Origin: CAZTNW01 sp964614945
Lineage (GTDB): Bacteria; Caldisericota; JANLFM01
Direction of reading: 5' to 3'
NCBI GenBank assembly: GCA_964614945.1
Contig: CAZTNW010000002.1
Span: forward strand, 248,001-312,000
DNA length: 64,000 bases
Positions 41,710-48,549 of the stretch are shown here, one piece after another (the first letter of the stretch is position 1; every line of letters starts with the position of its first letter). Made by a program: the position numbers and the translations under genes. A model generated the notes under the pieces. That model saw only the letters and a list, made by a program, of their open reading frames with translations, had not been told where the DNA came from and ran no database searches.

Positions 41710-42177
41710 GTGCCATCCGGGCTTGTAGAGATTTGTCGCCCGCGCCCCCTTGTCATCCTGGGCGTGGGATCGGAATTGCATGGAGACGATGCCTGGGCTT
41801 TCCATCTGATTTCTTTCTTAAAAGGAAAGAAGATCCCCGGGCTGCACCCGATATGGGGAGCCACCGCCCCGGAAAATTTTCTCTCCCCGATCGAGCGCAT
41901 CAAACCAAAAGTGGTAATCATCTGCGATGCTGGGATGATACCAGCATCCCCTGGGGAATATGCGATTGTCATAGAGGGAGAGCTGATGCCGGAACCGGTC
42001 CTTTCCCATCGAATCCCATTGAAGAGGATCGGGGAGATGGTGCGGAAAAGGACCGGGGCCCCGGTGTACTTTCTGATCCTTCGCCCCCAGAGCCTCGATT
42101 TCCTCGCGGTGCTTACTCAACCAGTGATGAGGGGCTTGAAGAGCCTGAAAAGGGAGTTACTTAATGCTCTGATTTGA
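41710..42177 (+). CDS. hycI: HycI-type hydrogenase maturation endopeptidase
   Basis: Removes the C-terminal extension of the group 4 large subunit. About 155 residues from the GTG at 41710; an in-frame GTG at 41647 would overlap the ferredoxin gene by 50 nt and add a basic, unlikely N-terminus. Motifs: LVILGVGSELHGDDAWAF (Gly-rich turn with the nickel-sensing acidic residue), KVVIICDAGMIPASPGEYAI (second conserved Asp) and VLSHRIPLKRIGEMV (conserved His). This is the second such protease in the window; the other goes with hydA, matching the rule of one protease per hydrogenase. Confidence 0.88.
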   Translation: MPSGLVEICRPRPLVILGVGSELHGDDAWAFHLISFLKGKKIPGLHPIWGATAPENFLSPIERIKPKVVIICDAGMIPASPGEYAIVIEGELMPEPVLSHRIPLKRIGEMVRKRTGAPVYFLILRPQSLDFLAVLTQPVMRGLKSLKRELLNALI

Positions 42178-42179
42178 GT

Positions 42180-42185
42180 TACAAT
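42180..42185 (+). promoter_or_regulatory. Weak -10 box before the zinc-ribbon gene
   Basis: TACAAT with a poor -35 (TTACTT at 42157-42162, 17-bp spacing). It could give the zinc-ribbon gene its own transcript in addition to read-through from the hydrogenase operon. Confidence 0.35.
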
Positions 42186-42207
42186 GGAGGTGAAGGAGGG
42201 GGAAAAG

Positions 42208-42411
42208 ATGAAGTGTCCGCACTGTGGCCAAGATAATGTGTTCGGTGCGCTGACATGCACCACCTGCGGCACGAAGATGACGGAACCATGTTCGCGCTGC
42301 GGCCAGGAGAACGTGATCGGCGTCTGGGCATGTCAGAGTTGTGGTACTTTTTTGCGTACTCCTTCGCGACCTGGCCCGATTGCTCCCGAAGACAAGTCCT
42401 CGAATTCTTAG
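42208..42411 (+). CDS. Double zinc-ribbon protein
   Basis: 67 residues with four CxxC pairs forming two zinc ribbons: CPHCGQDNVFGALTCTTC and CSRCGQENVIGVWACQSC, then a Pro/Ser-rich tail. Start: ATG at 42208 with GAAGGAGGGGGAAAA before it, chosen over the upstream ATG at 42184 because the ribosome-binding site lies between them. It follows hycI by 30 nt and may be part of the hydrogenase operon. Function unknown; such proteins can bind nucleic acid or other proteins, or serve in metal handling. Confidence 0.75.
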   Translation: MKCPHCGQDNVFGALTCTTCGTKMTEPCSRCGQENVIGVWACQSCGTFLRTPSRPGPIAPEDKSSNS

Positions 42412-42489
42412 TAACCTGACAAAAAAAAGATTGACTCATTCCTCTTTCAATACTGTTGGAGGCATTCATGACCCGTTGCCTCAATGAAC

Positions 42490-42529
42490 TTGACAAACTT
42501 TTGACATATTTTCCGGAGACAGTTATTTT
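42490..42529 (+). promoter_or_regulatory. Promoter with 11-bp phased TTGACA repeat before merR
   Basis: TTGACA occurs at 42490-42495 and again at 42501-42506. The second, with a 17-bp spacer and TATTTT (42524-42529), makes a plausible promoter. The 11-bp phase puts both copies on one DNA face and could form an operator. Confidence 0.5.
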
Positions 42530-42554
42530 GAGATAGTCCTTCCCCCAATTATCA

Positions 42555-42992
42555 ATGGAGACGGAAATGAAGAAGCTGGTGGAGAGGAAAGAGGAGGCCT
42601 TCACAATTGAGGAAGTCGCAGAACGAGTTGGGGTCTCACCCCGCATGCTCCGTTATTGGGAGGACCTGGAACTTATCTTCCCTAAGAGGACGGAAGGAAA
42701 GCAGAGGCGTTATTCCTCGGAGGAAATCCGCATCCTCTCCTTGATCAGGCAGTTGACGGAGGAATTCGAGATGAGTACCGCGGAGATTCGCGTCATCCAG
42801 AAGCTCGGGTGCAAGGAGCTCGCTTTAGCCCGTCTGAAGGGGGGGCAGGGGAGCGAAGAATACACCCCGATCTGGTTGATGATTCTCCTAGAGGGCCTCT
42901 ATGCCAAGCTCGTGGGGAATAGGACACTGGAGTTGTTAGAGCTGCAGGTGCGAAAAGGAGATCGAAATGGAAAGGATCGAAAAAACTTTTGA
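42555..42992 (+). CDS. MerR-family transcriptional regulator
   Basis: 145 residues. An N-terminal winged helix-turn-helix of the MerR/HspR type: FTIEEVAERVGVSPRMLRYW, then EDLELIFPKRTEGKQRRYSS and the wing. The C-terminal part is short and lacks an obvious metal- or drug-binding cysteine set, more like HspR or the GlnR group. ATG at 42555; a second ATG at 42567 has GGAG 8 nt before it and may be the true start. It overlaps the DUF4097 gene by 26 nt, so it probably controls that gene or itself. Confidence 0.85.
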   Translation: METEMKKLVERKEEAFTIEEVAERVGVSPRMLRYWEDLELIFPKRTEGKQRRYSSEEIRILSLIRQLTEEFEMSTAEIRVIQKLGCKELALARLKGGQGSEEYTPIWLMILLEGLYAKLVGNRTLELLELQVRKGDRNGKDRKNF

Positions 42993-44073
42993 TCTGAAAA
43001 AAACTGGGCGCGTGCTCATCCATGTTACCTCTGCCGACATAAAAATCCGCGGTGGAGATGAGGAACAAGCCAGAGTAAGCATACTGCGCAGGCATGAGGA
43101 CTCCACAGTTCCTTCGCTCCAGTCCTCTCCTGAAGAACTTAAAATCATGAGTGGCGAGAAGGAGTTTGGTTTCGAGGGATTCAAAGAGGAGGAGGGCGGC
43201 GAGCGATCCTTCTCCGAGAGCGGAGATTTAGGGTCGTTCATTCGTGAAACAGTTCGTGCCAGCCTGCGTGGCTTGCGGAGAGGCATATCGGCTATTTCCG
43301 GTTCGGAGGGTGACCTGGAAATAATTCTGCCCAAGGGTGTGGCTCTGGAGGTCGTCACAAGTTCTGGCGACCTGTTTCTCGAGGGCTGGCAGGGCAAGCT
43401 GGACTATCGAACTAGCTCAGGTGATCTTAATCTGAGAGACTGTGCCGGAGAGGCTCGCCTGCGCAGTTCTTCCGGCGATCTTTACCTCGAGAGATTCTCT
43501 GGGCCCCTGACCGCCAGTTCCACCTCGGGAGATGTCCATTTACGGGACATGAAGGGGGAGTTTCGGGTGGAGACGATCTCCGGCGACGTGAACTTGGAGA
43601 GCAGCGAGGGGAACACCCTGGTCTCCTCGGTCTCCGGCGACCTGAGCTTCGAGATGGAAAGGGGAGAGCTATCGGCCTCCACTACCTCGGGCGACCTGCG
43701 AGCGGATCTGAAAGAGTGCCCCGCCCTTAAGGTGAGCACAGTCTCGGGTGACCTGGGAATGAACTTGTTCCCGCAGGAGGGAGGGCGCTATTTCCTGCAG
43801 ACTACCTCGGGCGACCTTCGCTTGCGCTTGCCCCGGGAAGCCCGGCTGGAGGTGAAGGTGGCTACACTGACGGGCGATTTCTCGACGGACCTGCCCCTCC
43901 TGCATGAGCAAGCCTCCGAGGAGAAACTGAACGGGTCCCGCACTGTCGGCTTGCCCTGGCTGGAAAAGGGATGGGTGCGAGTGGGTCACAAATTCTCCGG
44001 CGTCCTCAACGCTAAATCAGGGGTTTTGGAGCTGAAGACTGTCTCCGGCGATATCTCCCTTCGTTCCCTTTGA
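42967..44073 (+). CDS. DUF4097-type beta-helical repeat protein
   Basis: 368 residues built from repeats of about 18-22 residues, each with a (S/T)SGD(L/V) turn: TSSGDLFLEG, RTSSGDLNLRD, RSSSGDLYLERF, STSGDVHLRD, ETISGDVNLESS, SVSGDLSFEM and more. This is the pattern of the DUF4097 (putative adhesin, beta-solenoid) family. An acidic, low-complexity insert lies at about 55-90. No signal peptide is seen, so it may be cytoplasmic or membrane-associated, like the DUF4097 proteins encoded with PspC or anti-sigma-like genes. Start overlaps merR, with GGAGATCGAA before the ATG. Function not known. Confidence 0.82.
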   Translation: MERIEKTFDLKKTGRVLIHVTSADIKIRGGDEEQARVSILRRHEDSTVPSLQSSPEELKIMSGEKEFGFEGFKEEEGGERSFSESGDLGSFIRETVRASLRGLRRGISAISGSEGDLEIILPKGVALEVVTSSGDLFLEGWQGKLDYRTSSGDLNLRDCAGEARLRSSSGDLYLERFSGPLTASSTSGDVHLRDMKGEFRVETISGDVNLESSEGNTLVSSVSGDLSFEMERGELSASTTSGDLRADLKECPALKVSTVSGDLGMNLFPQEGGRYFLQTTSGDLRLRLPREARLEVKVATLTGDFSTDLPLLHEQASEEKLNGSRTVGLPWLEKGWVRVGHKFSGVLNAKSGVLELKTVSGDISLRSL

Positions 44074-44631
44074 GCGGTTACCGTTGCGCGTTCCTCCTCG
44101 CAATGTCTCGAGCGGCCTCTCCCGGAACACTCTCCGTTGCTTCCTAATCGCTGCCCTCTTTTTTTCATCCTGCACCTCTTTCCCGGGGCGCCTGCCCTTC
44201 ATCCTCCCTATGGCCAATTCCGTATAGATCCAAGCACCGGCGAGGGTTCTCCTAATTCCGCCTTACCCCTCACCCGACACCTTGCTGCCTCGGGGCACCC
44301 GAACCTTTCCTTCAAATTCCAGGATTCCTCGTCACTCGTTCCTCGGAGGAGGCTGAGGTTTCTGAAACCTCAGCTCCCATTCCGTCGCCTTCCCCCGGAG
44401 CCAGTGACCGAAGAGAGGGTGGAAGTCACCTCCCAAAAGGCGGAAACGTAGTTGTGTTTCTCCCCGTAGAAAGCGGCCCCCAGTGACCCTCATTGCTTTT
44501 TTAAGCCGCATTTATGCCGGAGGAAGTTGATCTCCGTATTTTCCCAGGCCTCCAGAAAATAACTTAAGGACTTAACCTGTAAACTGCCTCTTCTGCTGAC
44601 AGCGAAGCCTCCCTTTTAGTACACTATTTAT
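44074..44631. other. 558-nt gap without a supportable gene
   Basis: A 104-codon frame (44137-44451) is Pro/Leu/Arg-rich, with no ribosome-binding site and no resemblance to a protein family, so I leave it out. A 21-nt perfect palindrome CTGAGGTTTC-T-GAAACCTCAG lies at 44353-44373. The final 40 nt hold the Fic promoter. Otherwise nothing recognisable; C/T-rich composition differs from the neighbouring genes. Confidence 0.5.
44596..44625 (+). promoter_or_regulatory. Promoter of the Fic gene, leaderless
   Basis: CTGACA (44596-44601), 18-bp spacer, TACACT (44620-44625), then exactly 6 nt to the GTG at 44632. No Shine-Dalgarno sequence. Confidence 0.55.
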
Positions 44632-45651
44632 GTGTACCGACCCCATTTTGAGATTACTTTGCGCCTTCTGAACCTGATTGCGGAGATCTCCGCAGTGGGG
44701 GAGTTGATCCTTTCCTCAGCCATCCTTCCTCAGTGGGAGATTAAATTGAAGAGGGAAGCCCTCTTGCGCATGGCCCACCACTCCACGGCGATCGAGGGCA
44801 ACCCCCTGAGCACGCACCAGGTGGCCGGACTATTGGAAGGATCGGATGTCGCTGCACGGGAGAACGACAAGCGCGAGGTAATAAACTACATGAATACCCT
44901 GCGCCTCATCGACCAGACACAGGAACCTCTGAGCCTGGATACCATCCTCGCCATACACTCCTCCTTGATGCAGAGGCTGCTATCCCTTGAGGCCTGCGGA
45001 AAAATCCGCCAGGAACCCGTGGCCGTTGTCGATCATCGAGGGTGCATCGTCTTCCAGACCCCTCCATCCGGGGAAGTGCCCGTGTTGCTCGAGGACTTCA
45101 TGGCCTGGCTCAATGGCCCCTCAAAGGATTTTCATCCTGTGGTAGTATCCGGCATCGCTCACTACGAACTCGTGCGCATTCACCCTTTCCTTGATGGAAA
45201 CGGGCGCACAGCTCGCGCTTTAGCCACATTGATTCTCTACTTGCGCGGTTTCGATACTAGGCGTTTCTTCTCTCTCGATGAGTATTACAATACCGATCTG
45301 CCTTCCTACTACGCCGCTCTTGCCCAGGCGGATCGGACGAGAGACCTAAGCGGTTGGCTGGAGTATATAGCGGAGGGAGTGGCGGTTTCTATGAAGCGTG
45401 TGCGCGAGGCCATCCGCGAGTTTTCACTGGATGATCGGCTCCGCCAGAGCAAGGGGCAGATTTATCTCGATGAACGGCAGATGTCGATCATGCGCGCCAT
45501 TATCGAGAAGGGCCGGCTGCGTATCTCCGACGTGCAGGCCATGTTCAATATCTCGCGCGAGATGGCGAACCGCCTGCTCGATCCCCTGTTAGATAATAAA
45601 CTGATCCTCCGTGCGGGCATGGGGCGGGCTACCTATTACCGTCTGCCCTGA
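44632..45651 (+). CDS. Fic-family AMP-transferase with C-terminal winged helix
   Basis: 339 residues. The catalytic Fic motif is HPFLDGNGRTAR starting at His184, complete, so nucleotide (usually AMP) transfer to a target protein hydroxyl is expected. An inhibitory helix motif STAIEGN (Ser51-Asn57) precedes the domain, as in self-inhibited class II Fic proteins. The C-terminal 70 residues form a winged helix (RISDVQAMFNISREMANRLL), typical of the Fic-DUF4172/wHTH architecture. GTG start at 44632 with no ribosome-binding site. The gene stands alone with no antitoxin partner visible. Target unknown. Confidence 0.9.
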   Translation: MYRPHFEITLRLLNLIAEISAVGELILSSAILPQWEIKLKREALLRMAHHSTAIEGNPLSTHQVAGLLEGSDVAARENDKREVINYMNTLRLIDQTQEPLSLDTILAIHSSLMQRLLSLEACGKIRQEPVAVVDHRGCIVFQTPPSGEVPVLLEDFMAWLNGPSKDFHPVVVSGIAHYELVRIHPFLDGNGRTARALATLILYLRGFDTRRFFSLDEYYNTDLPSYYAALAQADRTRDLSGWLEYIAEGVAVSMKRVREAIREFSLDDRLRQSKGQIYLDERQMSIMRAIIEKGRLRISDVQAMFNISREMANRLLDPLLDNKLILRAGMGRATYYRLP

Positions 45652-45688
45652 ATTTGAGCGGAGCCCCATAACATCTTCCCTTGGAGAG

Positions 45689-45715
45689 CCTGAGGCTGTC
45701 AGTGACAGCCTCAGG
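45689..45715. other. 12-bp hairpin between Fic and convergent gene
   Basis: CCTGAGGCTGTC and GACAGCCTCAGG with a 3-nt loop. It lies between the Fic stop and the stop of the convergent 76-residue gene, where a shared terminator is expected, but no T-run adjoins it. Confidence 0.55.
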
Positions 45716-45747
45716 AGCAGTGAAGGCCTCGTAGACTTAAGCGAACC

Positions 45748-45978
45748 TCACTCAGATATCCCCGATGGGGTGTTACGATCGAACTCCACTACGGTCCAGA
45801 TCCCGGTCGGATCCTGCCGCACGAGCCTCTCCAGATGGACGAGGAAATTACCTGCATCCGTTTCCGCAAAGAAGAAGGCGTGTCGGGAATCCTCGTATTC
45901 CAAAAGATAGCGGCTCTCCGGTTGATTGCCCTCGAAAAAGCTCAGCAGGAAGGAGCTGCCGGTCTGCTCGGCGTTCAT
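45748..45978 (-). CDS. Small hypothetical protein downstream of an SLH gene
   Basis: 76 residues (MNAEQTGSSFLLSFFEGNQ ... FDRNTPSGISE), starting 9 nt after the stop of the SLH protein on the same strand. Balanced composition and alternating hydrophobic pattern (RYLLEYEDSRHAFFFAETDA) suggest a small beta-rich protein. No signal peptide, no known motif. Could be a separate coupled gene or the detached C-terminus of a longer ancestor. Confidence 0.5.
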   Translation of the reverse strand: MNAEQTGSSFLLSFFEGNQPESRYLLEYEDSRHAFFFAETDAGNFLVHLERLVRQDPTGIWTVVEFDRNTPSGISE

Positions 45979-45987
45979 TCGCCAGGG

Positions 45988-46707
45988 CTAGTGTCCTTCG
46001 TCAACCGCTTTCTGCGTCCTTTTCTCCTCCCCTAAGTCGTAGGGAATTTTCTCCGCCTTGGTTGAGAGCAGCCGGCTCAGCAGCATGGCGATATGCGCCC
46101 TTGTAGCCGCGGCCTCTCCTTCCAGAAGCGGGATGGGATCAGGTAGGGCCACGAAGTAAGGATCGGGGATGAGGATCAGGTGGTGGCGCAGAGCAGTCGT
46201 TACCTCTTTCCAGTACCAATCCGAAGGTCGGACGTTGTCGAAAAATCCGCGCTCCAGGTCCAGGAGCTCCCATTTCTCTGCCCGCACGAGCATCGTCAGC
46301 GCCTCGAAAATGCTCACACTCCCATCCGGGCGAAATTGACCGCCAGGGTAACCCAGGATCAATCCAGCGGTTTTTGCGGGTTTGATCCTGGTACAGGCCC
46401 ACTGGGTCAACGAGACGTCCGGGAAGGGGGGCTCTGCTGGTGGAAGAGGGGTCAACCCAACTATCTTCACGAGCAACTTGGCCATTTGCGCCCGGGTGAT
46501 TGCTTCATCCGGGTGGAATGTGCCGTCCGGGAAACCATTCACGATCCCTTGCCGAGACAGATACTCGATCGCCCCGGCCGCCCAATTGCCCTCCACATCT
46601 GAGAAGCCAGGGGTCTCATCAAATCCAGCGGAAAAACTAAGGGCCTGTGCCCCTCCGCTCCCGAGTAGACCGAAAACCAACACAAGCACGAACAGCGTTT
46701 TATCCAT
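45988..46707 (-). CDS. Small secreted SLH-domain protein
   Basis: 239 residues consisting of a signal peptide (LFVLVLVFGLLGSGGAQA) and three SLH repeats only: FSDVEGNWAAGAIEYL with GIVNGFPDGTFHPDEAITRA, FPDVSLTQWACTRIK with GLILGYPGGQFRPDGSVSIF, and a third degenerate copy ending TRAHIAMLLSRLL. With no other domain it may act as a wall-anchoring stub for partner proteins or as a structural filler. ATG at 46707 follows AGGAAAAAAAA. Divergent from the ABC exporter. Confidence 0.85.
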   Translation of the reverse strand: MDKTLFVLVLVFGLLGSGGAQALSFSAGFDETPGFSDVEGNWAAGAIEYLSRQGIVNGFPDGTFHPDEAITRAQMAKLLVKIVGLTPLPPAEPPFPDVSLTQWACTRIKPAKTAGLILGYPGGQFRPDGSVSIFEALTMLVRAEKWELLDLERGFFDNVRPSDWYWKEVTTALRHHLILIPDPYFVALPDPIPLLEGEAAATRAHIAMLLSRLLSTKAEKIPYDLGEEKRTQKAVDEGH

Positions 46708-46795
46708 TTTTTTTTCCTGCTGTACGCACCAGACTCCTTCTTTATTTTACCCTCTCTTTTACGCTCCTCGCTCGACGAGGGAGTAGAGAAAAAAG

Positions 46796-46801
46796 TAAAA
46801 T
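46796..46801 (+). promoter_or_regulatory. -10 box before the ABC exporter genes
   Basis: TAAAAT, 8 nt before the GTG at 46810, with TCGACG (46772-46777) 18 bp upstream as a possible -35. There is no ribosome-binding site. Confidence 0.45.
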
Positions 46802-46809
46802 GAAATTCT

Positions 46810-48549
46810 GTGCGGCGCTTTTGGGGATACATAAAAGAGAACTGGTGCGTTTACCTGCTGACCCTGCTGGCCTTAATCGCCGTGGATGGTTTGCAGTTAT
46901 TGCTGCCTCTGATCTTCGGGTTTTTCATCGATGCCGTTACAGAGGGAATAGGGGCAACGTATCTATACGGCTTGTATTTTCTCGCCCTGGCCTCGCTCAT
47001 AACCCTTCTGCGTTACACCTATCGTTGGCAGATGGGCAAGATGGCGCTTTTTTTCGACCAGAAACTGCGCAACGAGTTTTTTCAGGAGGCGCTGTGCCTT
47101 CCCCTGGGATACCTTGAGAAAGAAGATATCGGGGACATTATGGCCCGGGCGACAAATGATATGCAGGCTATCCGTCAGTTCCTCATCTTCGGGCTCATTG
47201 GCTTAACCGACGTGATCGTGCTTGGAATCTCCACGGTGGTGCTGATGGTTTCCTTGAATTGGCGCCTGTTTCTCGCGACCGTGGGTCCCATCGCCTTCAT
47301 CACCGTGATCGCCCTCTTCTTCAGCCGCTATATTTTTTCCCTATTCAAGTTAGTACAGGATATCTTCGGCAGCTTGACTGAAAAGGCGCAGGAATTTCTC
47401 TCCGGTATCCGGGTCCTGCGCGCTTTTTCCCGGGAGAAAAAAATCCTGGAGATATTTGAGCAGGTCAACCGGGATTATTACCGCGCCAATTTGAAATTGG
47501 TGAAGCTGGAGGGAATTTTCGAGCCCTCGATGGCCTTCCTGATATCGCTCTCCACCGTTCTCTGTCTCTGGCTGGGGGTGGTAATGATCCAGAGGGGGGA
47601 GCTGTCCCTGGGGCTGCTTGTGGCCTTCGCGAATTACATCGGTATGCTTTCCTGGCCGATGATGGCCCTGGGCTTCACCACCACAATTTTCCAGCGGGCA
47701 CGAGCCTCCATGCAGCGGGTGGAGGAGATTATCAAAGAGCAGAAGGAAGAAAGTTTTCTCGAACCCTCTGCCCCCGTTTCCCCTCCCTTCGCCCTGATCG
47801 AGGTGAGGAGCCTATCCTTCTCTCTTGAGAATCGTCTTCTCCTCGATCGGATTTCCTTCCGCCTGGAAAGGGGCAGATCGCTGGGGATAGTGGGGCCGAT
47901 CGGGGCAGGGAAAACCACTCTCTTTCGGCTGCTCATGCGGCTGGTCGAGCCTGCAGAGAACTCGATTTTCCTGAACGGGGAGGACATTCGCCACGTTCCG
48001 CTCGAGGACCTCCGCCGCTTCTTCGCTTTCGTCCCGCAGGATCACTTTCTCTTCTCCGCTCCACTGATCGAGAATGTGCGCTATTCGCGACCCCAGGCGA
48101 CAAGAGAGGAAGTGGAGGAGGTTGTGCGCGCTGCCTGCCTCGAGGAGATCTATCACTTTCCTGAGGGCCTGGATACTCCCGTCGGGGAGAGGGGAGCAAC
48201 CCTCTCCGGCGGCCAGCGGCAGCGCGTAGCTATTGCCAGAGCGCTTATTTCAAGCCGACCGATTCTGCTCCTGGACGATGCTCTTTCCGCGGTGGATACG
48301 GTCACGGAGGACAGGCTGGTGAAGAACTTATGCTACTTGATTCGATCCAATGAGAGGAGCGCCATCGCCATCAGTCATCGAGTCAGCACCCTGCTCTGGG
48401 TGGACTCGATCATCGTCCTGCTGGAAGGTAAACTGGCGGAGTTTGGCTCTCCCGCTGAACTGCTGGAAAAGGGGGGGTATTTTTCCCATCTCTACCGCGC
48501 CCAGATCTTAGAAGGAGCTTTGCATGCAACAGGAAGAGCTCAGGCGTAA
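46810..48549 (+). CDS. ABC exporter half-transporter, degenerate-site subunit
   Basis: 579 residues: six membrane helices (about 10-300) and a nucleotide-binding domain. Walker A is GPIGAGKTT (Lys368), signature LSGGQRQRVAIAR, Walker B ILLLDDALSAVD. The residue after the Walker B Asp is Asp490 instead of the catalytic Glu. In characterised heterodimeric exporters (BmrCD, LmrCD, TM287/288) one subunit carries this change and forms the degenerate ATP site. Pairs with the next gene, which overlaps it by 26 nt and has the normal Glu. Substrate unknown: lipids, peptides or drugs. GTG start, probably leaderless. Confidence 0.92.
   Translation: MRRFWGYIKENWCVYLLTLLALIAVDGLQLLLPLIFGFFIDAVTEGIGATYLYGLYFLALASLITLLRYTYRWQMGKMALFFDQKLRNEFFQEALCLPLGYLEKEDIGDIMARATNDMQAIRQFLIFGLIGLTDVIVLGISTVVLMVSLNWRLFLATVGPIAFITVIALFFSRYIFSLFKLVQDIFGSLTEKAQEFLSGIRVLRAFSREKKILEIFEQVNRDYYRANLKLVKLEGIFEPSMAFLISLSTVLCLWLGVVMIQRGELSLGLLVAFANYIGMLSWPMMALGFTTTIFQRARASMQRVEEIIKEQKEESFLEPSAPVSPPFALIEVRSLSFSLENRLLLDRISFRLERGRSLGIVGPIGAGKTTLFRLLMRLVEPAENSIFLNGEDIRHVPLEDLRRFFAFVPQDHFLFSAPLIENVRYSRPQATREEVEEVVRAACLEEIYHFPEGLDTPVGERGATLSGGQRQRVAIARALISSRPILLLDDALSAVDTVTEDRLVKNLCYLIRSNERSAIAISHRVSTLLWVDSIIVLLEGKLAEFGSPAELLEKGGYFSHLYRAQILEGALHATGRAQA

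Noticed and set aside
41647..41710. Upstream GTG start for the hycI-type protease
   Set aside because: Would overlap the ferredoxin gene by 50 nt and prepend an Arg-rich stretch not seen in the family; the in-frame GTG at 41710 fits the usual N-terminus.
42490..42529. HspR-type HAIR operator before the MerR gene
   Set aside because: I looked for CTTGAGT-N7-ACTCAAG and found only TTGACA direct repeats.
44137..44451. 104-codon frame between DUF4097 and Fic genes
   Set aside because: Pro/Leu/Arg/Ser-rich, no ribosome-binding site or -10 box at its start, and no family resemblance.
44632..45651. Fic toxin-antitoxin module
   Set aside because: The inhibitory STAIEGN helix is within the same protein and no small antitoxin gene adjoins, so a self-inhibited Fic enzyme fits better.
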